From a virus, in IMG/VR virus record IMGVR_UViG_3300047353_000337, positions 1 through 64,000 of that record: a DNA stretch of 64,000 bases. One strand, written 5' to 3'. Positions within the stretch are counted from its first letter, which is position 1; every line of letters starts with the position of its first letter. The notes under the pieces were generated by a model, which worked only from the letters and a program-made list of their open reading frames with translations, made no database searches and was not told the DNA's origin. This document shows positions 37,503 to 46,404 of this stretch, piece by piece. A program made the position numbers and the translations under genes.

Positions 37503-38417
37503 ATGGCAGTAGGCGATACAATTACCGCGGCGCGGTATAACATTATTCAAGCAAGAATAGCGGCAGTTATTGGATTAGGTTCTGGTGACGAAGGCTATGG
37601 ACAAGCCCGTACAAGTAGTACAGCGGCAGTAGGTGCTACAATTACAGCACAAGACATGGCAAATTTGTTTACTGACATGAACAAGATTAGATTACATCAA
37701 TCAGGATCAGTTCCTACAGAAATTATAGCACCAAGTGTAGGTGATACAGTTGAAGATTCAAACTCAACTTCAAAAGAAGGTTATGTACAGTACGAAACAT
37801 TAAGTACAACATGCCAAGCATCAAGATTAACTGCGGCATCAGGCCAACTAGGATTGCAAGCAGGTACAAGTAGTCAAAGAACAGCAAGCTGGTCAACAGA
37901 TATTAATCATATTTTTACTGTTACTTTTGGTGGATATGCAGTTACTAATGGAGACGGAAGTACTACAACAGTTAGTGGTGCAGATCATATGCGTGTGTTT
38001 TTCAATGCAGGCGGCACAATAAATTTAAGTGGTACAATTGGTAGTGGTAGTACAACTATTAACAATGACTGGCGTAACTTAATGACGAGTGTTGGTACAG
38101 TTGTATTTGGAAGATCAACTACTTCAAATGGTTCAGTAGGTACTAACTATGGGTATTCAAACTTACCTACAGGTTACACAACACTTTTTAATAAAACTGC
38201 AAGTGCGTATAGTGCAAACGATTACTTAATTGAAGGTCAAAAGAACGGTGCAGTTTTAACATTCCGTGTTACATTTAACGAAGATAAAGGTCCAAATCCA
38301 AACTATGACGAAGCAGTTACAGCAACTACAACTAGTACTGTACAGTTAAATAGACCTAACAATGCCAGCAGTGTAAATATTGCCGCGCCAACTTTCGCCA
38401 ATACAAACAACCTATAA
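37503..38417 (+). CDS. Fibre-region structural protein
   Basis: A 304-residue protein, rich in Thr, Ser, Gly and Asn, of a type common beside fibre genes in marine T4-like phages. The N-terminal part (about 1-70, TITAARYNIIQARIAAVIG) is helical. The rest is beta-rich with HMRVFFNAGGTINLSG and a C-terminal TTTSTVQLNRPNN segment. It could be a distal fibre subunit or tip. AAGGA lies before the ATG. Its stop is followed by the change from structural to accessory genes. Confidence 0.65.
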   Translation: MAVGDTITAARYNIIQARIAAVIGLGSGDEGYGQARTSSTAAVGATITAQDMANLFTDMNKIRLHQSGSVPTEIIAPSVGDTVEDSNSTSKEGYVQYETLSTTCQASRLTAASGQLGLQAGTSSQRTASWSTDINHIFTVTFGGYAVTNGDGSTTTVSGADHMRVFFNAGGTINLSGTIGSGSTTINNDWRNLMTSVGTVVFGRSTTSNGSVGTNYGYSNLPTGYTTLFNKTASAYSANDYLIEGQKNGAVLTFRVTFNEDKGPNPNYDEAVTATTTSTVQLNRPNNASSVNIAAPTFANTNNL

Positions 38418-38419
38418 GA

Positions 38420-38426
38420 GTAAATA
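38420..38426 (+). promoter_or_regulatory. Weak late-promoter-like motif at head of accessory cluster
   Basis: GTAAATA lies 28 bases before the first accessory ATG (38454), in a 36-base gap. It differs at one position from ATAAATA. Its place at the boundary is suggestive, but the motif alone is common in such AT-rich DNA. Confidence 0.3.
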
Positions 38427-38453
38427 GTTATACTATAAAGTAGGAGTATAATT

Positions 38454-38801
38454 ATGGACGAAGCACTAGAAAAAGCATTAGATTTTTCTAATTTTACCTC
38501 CACTCTAAATGCACAAAAACGTATACTACATGAAAAGTATCTAGGTACTCTTGTAATGTATTCGAATAACGGCAAATTCACAATTACAAAAGAGATATTA
38601 AATTTTTGTTTTATGTTAGTATCAACAAATATAAACAAAACTATTTTAATTGACGATAATCGCACTCCTATACAAATTGATGATGTTGAGGCTTTTATGT
38701 TACAAGCTACACAACATTTTACTGATGCAAATAACATGTACTTAGATGAGTACAAAACACTTAGTACTAAACGTAGTGTAGAAGGTTTAGTTGATGAATA
38801 A
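38454..38801 (+). CDS. Small conserved-type marine phage protein
   Basis: A 115-residue soluble helical protein (DEALEKALDFSNFTSTLNAQ ... ITKEILNFCFMLV ... LIDDNRTPIQIDDVEAFM). Proteins of this design are common near fibre genes in marine myoviruses, but I know no function; a fibre assembly chaperone is possible. GGAG lies before the ATG, and the end overlaps the next gene. Confidence 0.65.
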   Translation: MDEALEKALDFSNFTSTLNAQKRILHEKYLGTLVMYSNNGKFTITKEILNFCFMLVSTNINKTILIDDNRTPIQIDDVEAFMLQATQHFTDANNMYLDEYKTLSTKRSVEGLVDE

Positions 38802-39618
38802 TGGTGTATTATGTTTTGCACACAATAACGGAAAAGTAGATTATTTAAAGCAAGCAGATTTTCTTGCAAAACGTGTAAAGCAACATTTAAATTTACCAAC
38901 TACTTTGGTCACGTCAACACCTCAAGATATTATTGAAAATAAAGTATTTGACAATGTAATCAAAATACAGGACGACAATAGTAACGTAAAGCGTTATTAT
39001 AACGGATCCTTTCATCATCAACAATTATCATTTAAGAATCATGACAGAATAAAAAGTTATGAATTATCTCCATATGACACTACATTAGTACTTGATACAG
39101 ATTATGTTATTTGTAATGATTCTTTTAAACATGCATTTGATAGTACACACAATTTTCAAATATATAAAGATGGTATTGATTTGTGCAACTGGCGTAATTA
39201 CAAAGAGTTTGATTATATTAATGATGCCGGAATTCCTTTCTATTGGGCAACTTGTTTTTGTTTTACAAAAACATCAGAAACAAAAATATTTTTTGATTTA
39301 TTACAACACCTAGTAAATAATTGGAAGCACTACGAACAAGTATACAATTTAGGTAGCAGAAACTTTAGAAATGATCATGTGTTTAGCATTGCTATACATA
39401 TGATGAACGGATTTACAGATGGTAATTGGGCAAAAACTCTACCAGGTCAAATGTTTTATACACTAGATAAAGATATTGTAAAAACAATTAAAGATAATTC
39501 TCTTACGTTTTTGTTAGAAAAAGAAAATTGTACAGGCGAGTATATACTAGCATCTACTAAAGATTGCAATGTGCATGTTATGAATAAGTTTAGTTTAGGA
39601 GAACTTATAAATGACTAA
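38794..39618 (+). CDS. Glycosyltransferase-like protein (GT-A fold, DTD motif)
   Basis: A 274-residue protein with a nucleotide-sugar transferase look. The N-terminal strand (GVLCFAHNNGKVDYLKQA) is followed by a metal-binding DxD, here Asp101-Thr-Asp103 in TTLVLDTDYVI, and by a conserved-looking Trp/Asn/Asp region (GSRNFRNDHVFSIAIHMM). This layout suits retaining GT8-like enzymes. I chose ATG 38794 over the in-frame TTG three bases earlier. It overlaps its neighbours at both ends. Donor and acceptor are unknown. Confidence 0.6.
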   Translation: MNNGVLCFAHNNGKVDYLKQADFLAKRVKQHLNLPTTLVTSTPQDIIENKVFDNVIKIQDDNSNVKRYYNGSFHHQQLSFKNHDRIKSYELSPYDTTLVLDTDYVICNDSFKHAFDSTHNFQIYKDGIDLCNWRNYKEFDYINDAGIPFYWATCFCFTKTSETKIFFDLLQHLVNNWKHYEQVYNLGSRNFRNDHVFSIAIHMMNGFTDGNWAKTLPGQMFYTLDKDIVKTIKDNSLTFLLEKENCTGEYILASTKDCNVHVMNKFSLGELIND

Positions 39619-40408
39619 AGGATATATTATGGTAGCTATGGGCGACGACTATGTACGCCAAGCATATTTGTGTGCTGTGAGTATTAAGAAAACACAGACA
39701 ATTAACAACGTGTCAATAGTAACAAGTGATACAGTTCCAGAAGAATATAAAAGTGTGTTTGATAAAATCATTGAAGTACCGTGGCACGACAAAGAGTCAA
39801 AGAGTTTTTATAAAACAGAACACCGTTGGAAAGTATTTCATTTAACTCCTTACGAAGAAACAGTTGTATTAGATACTGATATGTTATTTTTAACAGATGT
39901 ATCGCATTGGTGGAAACATTTTGCACAAAAAAGTATAGGGTTTGTTAACAATGTAATAGATTATCGAGGAAACACTATTACAAATGATTATTATAGAAAA
40001 TCATTTACAGCAAATAATTTGCCTAACATTTATTGTGCATTTCATTATTTTAAGAAAGATGATACAGCATTAGAATATTACAAAATTCTAAATAGAGTAT
40101 GTGGAAATTTTGAAAAATATTATGAAATATATACACCTAAGCAAACACCTAAACTAAGTAGTATGGATGTAAATCATGCTATTGCATTACTTGATAGTAA
40201 TATGAACAATTATACTACAAACTTTGGATCGTTTGTACATATGAAAAGCAAAGTGCAAGGCTGGGCAAATCCAACAGATACTTGGACAGATACTGTTCCT
40301 TATTATATAAGCAATGAATTAAAAGTTGGAAACTATACACAGCACGGAGTTTTTCATTATACTGAGAATAGTTTTTGTGAGGAGATGCTATGCAACATGT
40401 TAAAGTAG
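39611..40408 (+). CDS. Glycosyltransferase-like protein (GT8-like, DTD motif)
   Basis: A 265-residue GT-A-type protein. It opens GYIMVAMGDDYVRQAYLCAV, a typical nucleotide-sugar-binding start, and has Asp88-Thr-Asp90 in TVVLDTDMLFLTD. A later PKLSSMDVNHAIALLD segment fits the acceptor side. It is a distant paralogue of the preceding gene and overlaps it by 8 bases. The substrate cannot be told. Confidence 0.65.
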   Translation: MTKGYIMVAMGDDYVRQAYLCAVSIKKTQTINNVSIVTSDTVPEEYKSVFDKIIEVPWHDKESKSFYKTEHRWKVFHLTPYEETVVLDTDMLFLTDVSHWWKHFAQKSIGFVNNVIDYRGNTITNDYYRKSFTANNLPNIYCAFHYFKKDDTALEYYKILNRVCGNFEKYYEIYTPKQTPKLSSMDVNHAIALLDSNMNNYTTNFGSFVHMKSKVQGWANPTDTWTDTVPYYISNELKVGNYTQHGVFHYTENSFCEEMLCNMLK

Positions 40409-40929
40409 ACACTCCACAATATGTTTGTTTTAATCAAAAGTCTGGAGAAATTTTTAGTATAGGACCTAGCATTGAGCCAGGCTATCAGTATTTTAAAGTT
40501 ACTGAAGAAGAGATTGAGCCTATTAAAACTTTTAAAACAAACATGACTGATTATGTTGTAGCTTACAATCGAGCTGAAAAAGCATTTGTACTTAAAAAAA
40601 ATATCTATATCGAACATGAAGCACAGTTTACACAGATTATGCCTCTAGATGAGTCTGCAATGTATGATTTGCTTTTAACGGTTGACAATAAGGCTAAAAG
40701 ATGTTATATTAGTACAGGTATAGAACTATTAGATACAATGAAAACAACTAACGTAGATTTACAAAAAGAAATTACTTTTAGTTTTACAAAGAAAGGTGAT
40801 CCGCACATATTATACGATATAGCAACATTTAATATTGCAGATCCAAAAGAAGCAAAAATTAACATAAAAGATGTGTATAGCATCTATGCAAGTAGTGATA
40901 TGGCAACTTGTATGTATAAGGAGTTGTAA
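40390..40929 (+). CDS. Unrecognised protein in the accessory cluster
   Basis: A 179-residue protein without a family I recognise. It begins with a beta segment (PQYVCFNQKSGEIFSIGP), contains YVVAYNRAEKAFVLKK, and ends with alternating charged strands. It has no signal peptide, membrane helix or obvious catalytic motif. Overlap with both neighbours (19 bases before, TAATG after) argues for a genuine coupled gene. It may be a structural partner or scaffold for the transferases. Confidence 0.55.
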   Translation: MQHVKVDTPQYVCFNQKSGEIFSIGPSIEPGYQYFKVTEEEIEPIKTFKTNMTDYVVAYNRAEKAFVLKKNIYIEHEAQFTQIMPLDESAMYDLLLTVDNKAKRCYISTGIELLDTMKTTNVDLQKEITFSFTKKGDPHILYDIATFNIADPKEAKINIKDVYSIYASSDMATCMYKEL

Positions 40930-41822
40930 TGAAATTAAAAATTGCAGAACAAGATATTGTCTACCTAAGTTACGATGAACCTAATGCTGAAGAAAATTAT
41001 GCCGACTTATTAAGTAAAGTGCCGTGGGCAAAACGTGTACACGGAGTTCATGGTAGTGATGCCGCACATAAAGCCTGTGCCGAGTTATGCGAAACTGATA
41101 GGTTTATTACAGTTGACGGAGACAATACTATAGATCAAAAGTTTTTAAATCAAACTATTGATCTTGATGATGGACAAGATTTGACAAAGTGTGTAATTAG
41201 TTGGTGTGGCAAAAATATTATTAATGGACTTACGTATGGCAACGGCGGACTTAAATGCTGGCCAAAAGAATATGTATTAAATATGCGTACTCATGAAAAC
41301 GCAGATTTAACCAACCCACATGCACAAGTAGATTTTTGTTGGGACGCACAATACATTCAAGTAAAAGATGCGTTTAGTACTACACATAACAATGCAACAG
41401 CACAACAAGCCTGGAGAGCAGGATTTCGTGAAGGTGTAAAATTAGCACTTGACAGAGGCGAACGTATATCCAAAGAAGATTTTTTTACAAAGAATCATTA
41501 TAAGAATTTACATATGTTATATGTATGGATGATGGTTGGTAGTGATGTGCCTAACGGTAATTGGGCTATACTAGGTGCTAGAGAAGGACTTAGTATGACA
41601 ATGCTTAGTGATTGGGATTATATACAAGTACGTGACTTTGAATATCTAAATCAATTATGGGGTGGCAGAGATGAAATGCCTGCAGATGTATTACACGATG
41701 AAATTTTTAATTATGGAAGTGATTTAATTAACCAATTAGAAATACCTATTGCTATACAGCCTTTCAACGAAGAGCAAAGCGAATTTTTTAAAACAGTGTA
41801 TCAAGGACCACAAATAAGATGA
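40929..41822 (+). CDS. Glycosyltransferase-like protein (DGD motif)
   Basis: A 297-residue protein with a GT2-like start: YLSYDEPNAEENYADLL, a helix, then Asp63-Gly-Asp65 in FITVDGDNTI, the place of the metal-binding DxD. Further on it has GLTYGNGGLKCWPKEYVL and NWAILGAREG. It is a paralogue of the gene at 43162, with the same YxSYxEPNAExN and VDGD order, and the two flank a radical-SAM gene. The stop overlaps the next start (ATGA). Confidence 0.6.
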   Translation: MKLKIAEQDIVYLSYDEPNAEENYADLLSKVPWAKRVHGVHGSDAAHKACAELCETDRFITVDGDNTIDQKFLNQTIDLDDGQDLTKCVISWCGKNIINGLTYGNGGLKCWPKEYVLNMRTHENADLTNPHAQVDFCWDAQYIQVKDAFSTTHNNATAQQAWRAGFREGVKLALDRGERISKEDFFTKNHYKNLHMLYVWMMVGSDVPNGNWAILGAREGLSMTMLSDWDYIQVRDFEYLNQLWGGRDEMPADVLHDEIFNYGSDLINQLEIPIAIQPFNEEQSEFFKTVYQGPQIR

Positions 41823-43174
41823 CATCATTAGAAGATCCTATTATTGTAAAAACTAAGTTAGACAATGTAGGTTGTGGATTCTGCCTGGCTAAATGGACAC
41901 AGGTAACTATTCATTTAGGATCAGGACTTACACACAGTTGCCATCATGTTAAAGCACATCCAATTGATTTAAATGAGCTTGCAGAAAATCCAGGAGCATT
42001 ACACAACACTGGATTTAAAAAGAACGTAAGAAAGCAAATGCTTAATAACGAGCGACCAAACGAGTGTGATTACTGTTGGCGCATTGAAGATAACACCGGC
42101 ATGACAAGTGATAGGGTTTTTAAAAGTAGAGATCCTTTTAGCTGGCCCGATTTTGATGCTATATCTAAGATGACCGGTGATGAAAATTTTTATCCACGTT
42201 ATGTTGAAGTTAGTTTTAGTAATGTCTGTAATTTTAAGTGTGGGTATTGTGGTCCTGCATTTAGTAGTAAATGGACTGACGAAATTAAAGAACATGGTCC
42301 TTATAAATTTAAATATGTTAATTGGAAATATAACCAACCAGATGAATCGCAAAAACAAATACCACAACGAGAAACTAATCCGTACGTTGAAGCATTTTGG
42401 AAATGGTTTCCTGAAGCAGTAACACATATGCATACTTTCCGTATTACAGGTGGCGAACCTTTAATGAGTAAGAATACTAATAAGGTAATAGAATACTTAA
42501 TTAAAAATCCTCAGCCTAATTTAGAGTTTGCAATAAACACAAATGCATGCCCCCCAGGAGAAACACAATGGAAGGAATTTGTAGATAGAATTAAAGTTTT
42601 AGAAGACAATAATTGTATTAAACGATTTGTATTGTTTGTAAGTGCTGAAGGTAAAGGTGCTCAACAAGAATATAACAGATATGGTATGGACTGGACAATG
42701 TTTACAGATAATGTTAAGTATTATCTAAAACAAACACAAGGTAGATGTGTGTTCATGAGTGCGTTTAATGTATTAAGTATTCCTACATTTTTACCTTTTC
42801 TAAAATATGTTTTTAAACTTAAAAGCGGGTATAAAAATGATATTAAAGTAGATATACCTTATGTAAGAAGCCCTGGATTTTTAGATGCTAAAATTGCTAC
42901 AAAAGATTTAATTAAAGAATACTTACACCCATGTATTTCCTACATGGAAGAAAATAATTTTGATGACAGAGAAAAGTCTCAGATGAAACGTATTGTAAAA
43001 GACTTAGATGTAAGACATGCTGATTTAGCTAATTGGGAACAAGAGGCTATTGAAGGACGAAGAATGTTTTATGAATGGATACAACAATACGATAAACGTC
43101 GAAATGTTAATTTTTTAGAAGTATTCCCTCAGATGAAAGAGTTTTACGAGGAGTGCAAACAGTGTATGATATAG
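41819..43174 (+). CDS. Radical SAM protein with N-terminal auxiliary-cluster domain
   Basis: A 451-residue radical S-adenosylmethionine enzyme. The canonical CxxxCxxC is Cys137, Cys141 and Cys144 (CNFKCGYC), followed by a TGGEPLMS motif near 215. Ahead of it, residues about 15-95 contain Cys22, Cys41, Cys83 and Cys86 in CLAKW ... SCHH ... CDYCW, resembling a twitch/SPASM auxiliary iron-sulfur domain. That domain normally follows the SAM barrel. SPASM/twitch proteins modify peptides, proteins or small molecules by radical chemistry. It lies between two related transferases. Confidence 0.85.
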   Translation: MTSLEDPIIVKTKLDNVGCGFCLAKWTQVTIHLGSGLTHSCHHVKAHPIDLNELAENPGALHNTGFKKNVRKQMLNNERPNECDYCWRIEDNTGMTSDRVFKSRDPFSWPDFDAISKMTGDENFYPRYVEVSFSNVCNFKCGYCGPAFSSKWTDEIKEHGPYKFKYVNWKYNQPDESQKQIPQRETNPYVEAFWKWFPEAVTHMHTFRITGGEPLMSKNTNKVIEYLIKNPQPNLEFAINTNACPPGETQWKEFVDRIKVLEDNNCIKRFVLFVSAEGKGAQQEYNRYGMDWTMFTDNVKYYLKQTQGRCVFMSAFNVLSIPTFLPFLKYVFKLKSGYKNDIKVDIPYVRSPGFLDAKIATKDLIKEYLHPCISYMEENNFDDREKSQMKRIVKDLDVRHADLANWEQEAIEGRRMFYEWIQQYDKRRNVNFLEVFPQMKEFYEECKQCMI

Positions 43175-43839
43175 TGTTTATAAGCTATTACGAACCAAAT
43201 GCGGAACAAAATTTTGACGATTTGTACAGTAGATTTAATACTATTGGTGTATTTGGTGATAGAGTAAAGCGTGTTTCTAATGTCAAAGGCATACACAATG
43301 CACATATCGAAGCGGCTAAACTTGCAAAAACTAGTTACTTTTATGTAGTAGATGGTGATGCAAAGGTCGTACAAGACTTCAAATTTGCTCATACAGCAGA
43401 GGAAAGAGATACAGTACACGTTTACCATAGTAAGAATCCTGTTAACGATTTAACATATGGTTACGGCGGTATAAAACTATTGCCTACTACACTTACACAT
43501 AACATGGATACAACTACTACAGATATGACTACAAGTATTAGTGATAAATTTAAAGTAATAGACGAAGTTAGTAATATTACAGCGTTTGATACAGATGCTT
43601 TTAGTACTTGGAAAAGTGCTTTTAGAGAATGTGCAAAATTATCAAGTAAAACAATAAACAGACAAGACGAGGAGGAAACTAATGCAAGACTTAAAACTTG
43701 GACTACTTATGCTACTGGAAGTTATAAGCGAGATGCGTTACGAGGTGCTAATGCTGGTATGCAGTTTGGCCTTTCTAACAGCTCTGATCTTAACTTAATA
43801 AATGATTTTGATTGGTTGAAAGGACAATTTAATGAGTAG
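43162..43839 (+). CDS. Glycosyltransferase-like protein, paralogue of 40929
   Basis: A 225-residue shortened relative of the 40929 protein: YDIVFISYYEPNAEQNFDDL, then Asp64-Gly-Asp66 (FYVVDGDAKV) and DLTYGYGGIKLLP. GAGGAG at 43148-43153 is well spaced for the GTG at 43162. An in-frame GTG at 43153 overlaps that site and is less likely. The C-terminal third is shorter than in the paralogue. It could act on a related acceptor or as a partner subunit. Confidence 0.6.
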   Translation: MYDIVFISYYEPNAEQNFDDLYSRFNTIGVFGDRVKRVSNVKGIHNAHIEAAKLAKTSYFYVVDGDAKVVQDFKFAHTAEERDTVHVYHSKNPVNDLTYGYGGIKLLPTTLTHNMDTTTTDMTTSISDKFKVIDEVSNITAFDTDAFSTWKSAFRECAKLSSKTINRQDEEETNARLKTWTTYATGSYKRDALRGANAGMQFGLSNSSDLNLINDFDWLKGQFNE

Positions 43840-44485
43840 ATTATTTGCTTTTGGATGCAGTCATACTTACGGTGAAGGCCAAATAGACTGTCTTAATAGT
43901 CAAGGACCAAATGGCATAGTAATGGCAGATAAGCCTAGTCAGTATGCTTGGCCAACATTGCTAGGAAAAATGTTAGATAAAAAAGTTGTGAATTTAGGAC
44001 GCCCTGGGTGTGGTAACAGATACATATCTCAGCAAATATTAAACACTACTATAGAAAAAGACGACATTATAGTTATATTATGGACAGAGGTCAACAGGTC
44101 AACAGTATTTACATCCGAGAGTATAGAACTAGCAAAAGTAGCAACGAATATACACCCTACAAGAAATAACAATGTGTGTAAAAACTATTATAAATGGATT
44201 CATGATCCGTATAATAGTTTTCTTGAATCATTAGAAGCTGTAAATTTAGCAAACTATACCCTACAAGAACATCGTCATGTGTATAATTTTAAAGCTAATT
44301 TTAATTCAAAGTTAGGCGTTAACAAGACTGATATCGAATATGTATATCCTAAATGGAATAAAGTAAATCTAATTAATCAGTCTTTATATTATGTTGATTT
44401 TGCATCTGATAATGATCATCCCGGACCAGAATCGCAAAAGTTAATTGCTAGAGATATGTTAAAATATGTAAAGGAAACAAATTAG
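43832..44485 (+). CDS. SGNH-hydrolase-like protein
   Basis: A 217-residue protein with the block order of SGNH/GDSL esterases and acyltransferases: a nucleophile-type Ser10 in FAFGCSHTYG, a Gly/Asn block in PGCGNRYISQQ, and a C-terminal DNDHPG that supplies the Asp and His. In surface-sugar clusters, members remove or transfer acetyl groups. The catalytic set looks complete. It overlaps the preceding gene by 8 bases. Confidence 0.7.
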   Translation: MSRLFAFGCSHTYGEGQIDCLNSQGPNGIVMADKPSQYAWPTLLGKMLDKKVVNLGRPGCGNRYISQQILNTTIEKDDIIVILWTEVNRSTVFTSESIELAKVATNIHPTRNNNVCKNYYKWIHDPYNSFLESLEAVNLANYTLQEHRHVYNFKANFNSKLGVNKTDIEYVYPKWNKVNLINQSLYYVDFASDNDHPGPESQKLIARDMLKYVKETN

Positions 44486-44487
44486 CT

Positions 44488-45345
44488 ATGATTAACATTG
44501 TTGTAACAAGCAAACCAGTTGACGGCTTATTCTATTACAGTTATGAATACTGTGATATGCTTAACAAAGCTGGTTATTCTGCACAGGTTGTTGTTATAAC
44601 ACATCGAAACTTTACTAAAGAAGATTATCTAGATTCAATTAGCAACAAATATATACATTGTCAAAATATAATTATTGACGATTATGTTCCGGCACTAAAT
44701 GATATTACACTTATTATGGGCCGTAGTATGATGACACTTAGTTGGCAAAGTTTTAATGATTATACAGATATACAAAAACGTATATTATATCGCTTGTTTG
44801 ATGGTGATATCATTAGCGTATATTCTGAAAATCATGTAGATGGTTATCCTAAGGCTGTTAAGTTTTATAATCCTAAACAAATAGTAGACCTTTGCGATAC
44901 CGAAGTTTATCCTAATGGCGCTGGCGCTCATTTCGAAAAAACTATTAATTTTAGTATATACAAACCACACAAAGATAACATACAGTTCAAACACTTGTTT
45001 TTAGGCACAAACCCAGAATACTATACTAGTGTTGAAAAAGTTATTGATAATTATCCTGACCATGGGATCTTGACATATGATGAAAAGTATGTTAATATAA
45101 AGAATAATAATATATTTGTACCAGTAGAAAATCTTATGAGCTTGTTTGAAACATATGTATACACCAAAGAAACATTCGATCCTGCTCCAAGAATTTTTCA
45201 AGAGTGTAAATACTATGGAAAAGATGTAGTGTACCTTAGAGATAAAAATATACAAGACGGTGGTAGTGTATATTGGAGGCGTGATTGTAAAGAACCAGAT
45301 GTAACACCTATTGTAAAAGTAGTGGAGGAATTAAATGAAAATTAG
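44488..45345 (+). CDS. Possible GT-B-type glycosyltransferase
   Basis: A 285-residue protein. It begins INIVVTSKPVDGLFYYSYEY, then LNKAGYSAQVVVITH, like the first Rossmann half of GT4-type transferases. A later ENLMSLFETYVYTKETFDPAPRIFQECKYYG recalls the donor-binding segment in which phage and bacterial transferases place a Glu and a PRxxxE pattern. It is short for the family. Transferase activity is inferred. It overlaps the next gene by 11 bases. Confidence 0.5.
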   Translation: MINIVVTSKPVDGLFYYSYEYCDMLNKAGYSAQVVVITHRNFTKEDYLDSISNKYIHCQNIIIDDYVPALNDITLIMGRSMMTLSWQSFNDYTDIQKRILYRLFDGDIISVYSENHVDGYPKAVKFYNPKQIVDLCDTEVYPNGAGAHFEKTINFSIYKPHKDNIQFKHLFLGTNPEYYTSVEKVIDNYPDHGILTYDEKYVNIKNNNIFVPVENLMSLFETYVYTKETFDPAPRIFQECKYYGKDVVYLRDKNIQDGGSVYWRRDCKEPDVTPIVKVVEELNEN

Positions 45346-45694
45346 GCCAAAGTGTTTAGCATTTGGTGAAAGAGATCGAAAAGGAGCCGCTTACACTAGT
45401 GACGGCTTTATGTTACCTTGTTGCTGGATGGATGATCCTCCTGTATTAAATCATATTATTAAGGCAGGATTAAAAGACCCAGAACTTGCTTTAGCAAATA
45501 ATGAAAAATTAGAAGATATCTTTACAAGTGATCAATGGGAAAACTTTTTTCAAAAACTTTACAATGCCCCAGATGAATGTTCGTATATGTGTAAGAAAAA
45601 GTGTGGTGTTGAACTTACAGAAGATGAGCATAATATTCGTAAACTAGAAGAAAAATTAGAGAGTGTAAAACAACGTGTCGGAAAGAATTACTAA
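45335..45694 (+). CDS. Stand-alone SPASM/twitch-like iron-sulfur domain protein
   Basis: A 119-residue cysteine-rich protein that looks like an auxiliary cluster domain without a SAM barrel. It has Cys7, Cys29-Cys30 (LPCCWMDD), then KLEDIFTSDQWENFF, a segment typical of SPASM domains, and Cys82, Cys86 and Cys90 (CSYMCKKKCG). A coiled tail follows. It overlaps the next gene, a radical-SAM barrel, by 20 bases in another frame. Together they equal the domain order of the fused protein at 41819. I take it as a partner subunit of the 45675 protein. Confidence 0.7.
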   Translation: MKIRPKCLAFGERDRKGAAYTSDGFMLPCCWMDDPPVLNHIIKAGLKDPELALANNEKLEDIFTSDQWENFFQKLYNAPDECSYMCKKKCGVELTEDEHNIRKLEEKLESVKQRVGKNY

Positions 45695-46400
45695 TAATTA
45701 CGTAGAACAACAGGTATGGTCTAGGCCTAACCTAGACATTTCGCATCGATGTATTTTGAAATGCCCACAGTGTATTCGTCAAAAAATATCTAGTCAAGAT
45801 CAAATACGTAGATCTTTTGATCTAGAAGAAAAAAACTTTCAAAAAATATTAGATTATTATAAAGGTATTACATTTTGCGGACAAATTTCCGACCCTATAT
45901 ATCATCCTAATTTTTTAAAATTTTTAGAAATGTCTGATGGTAAGCAAGTACGTATTGCTACTAACGGAAGTGGACAATCTTTAGATTGGTGGAAACAAGC
46001 ATATAGTTACGGTAAGAACACAAACGCTTGGTACTTTGGTGTAGACGGTATTGATAAAAAGAGCGAACTTTATAGAATTGGATCAAACTTTGAAAATGTC
46101 TGGGAAATGATGAAACTAGGCAGAGACCTCGGGCATACTATTGTTTGGCAGTATATTATATTTGGTTACAACGAACACGAAGTTGACCGTGCTATAGAAA
46201 TTGCTAAAGAGGAAAACTTTGCTCTATTATTTGTAAACACAAATAGAGGATTTAATCCTGATAATCCATTGTTAAGAAAGAATGTAGATTTTAAACTTAC
46301 ATCTCCAGATAAAAAACATTTGCAAGATCGGGTTAAGAAAGAATGGATTGGGCATATGTCAAAAGAACTTGAAAACTGGCGTCGGGCACCATGGAGTTAA
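45675..46400 (+). CDS. Radical SAM protein, barrel only
   Basis: A 241-residue radical-SAM enzyme with Cys26, Cys30 and Cys33 (CILKCPQC), ITFCGQISDPIYHPNF in place of the GGEP motif, and IATNGSG after it. It has no C-terminal auxiliary cysteines, and the neighbouring 45335 protein probably provides these. The start is GTG within the end of that gene, so translation is coupled. The substrate is unknown. Confidence 0.8.
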   Translation: MSERITNNYVEQQVWSRPNLDISHRCILKCPQCIRQKISSQDQIRRSFDLEEKNFQKILDYYKGITFCGQISDPIYHPNFLKFLEMSDGKQVRIATNGSGQSLDWWKQAYSYGKNTNAWYFGVDGIDKKSELYRIGSNFENVWEMMKLGRDLGHTIVWQYIIFGYNEHEVDRAIEIAKEENFALLFVNTNRGFNPDNPLLRKNVDFKLTSPDKKHLQDRVKKEWIGHMSKELENWRRAPWS

Positions 46401-46404
46401 TATT

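Noticed and set aside
32045-38417. Diversity-generating retroelement acting on fibre genes
   Set aside because: No reverse transcriptase and no template/variable repeat pair were seen in the window.
38303-38899. 198-codon antisense frame across the structural/accessory border
   Set aside because: It covers parts of three well-supported plus-strand genes and shows no protein-like motif.
46348-46404. Earlier in-frame ATG for the first nitroreductase gene
   Set aside because: It would lie 53 bases inside the radical-SAM gene; ATG 46405 has a well-spaced GGAG and gives the normal family N-terminus.
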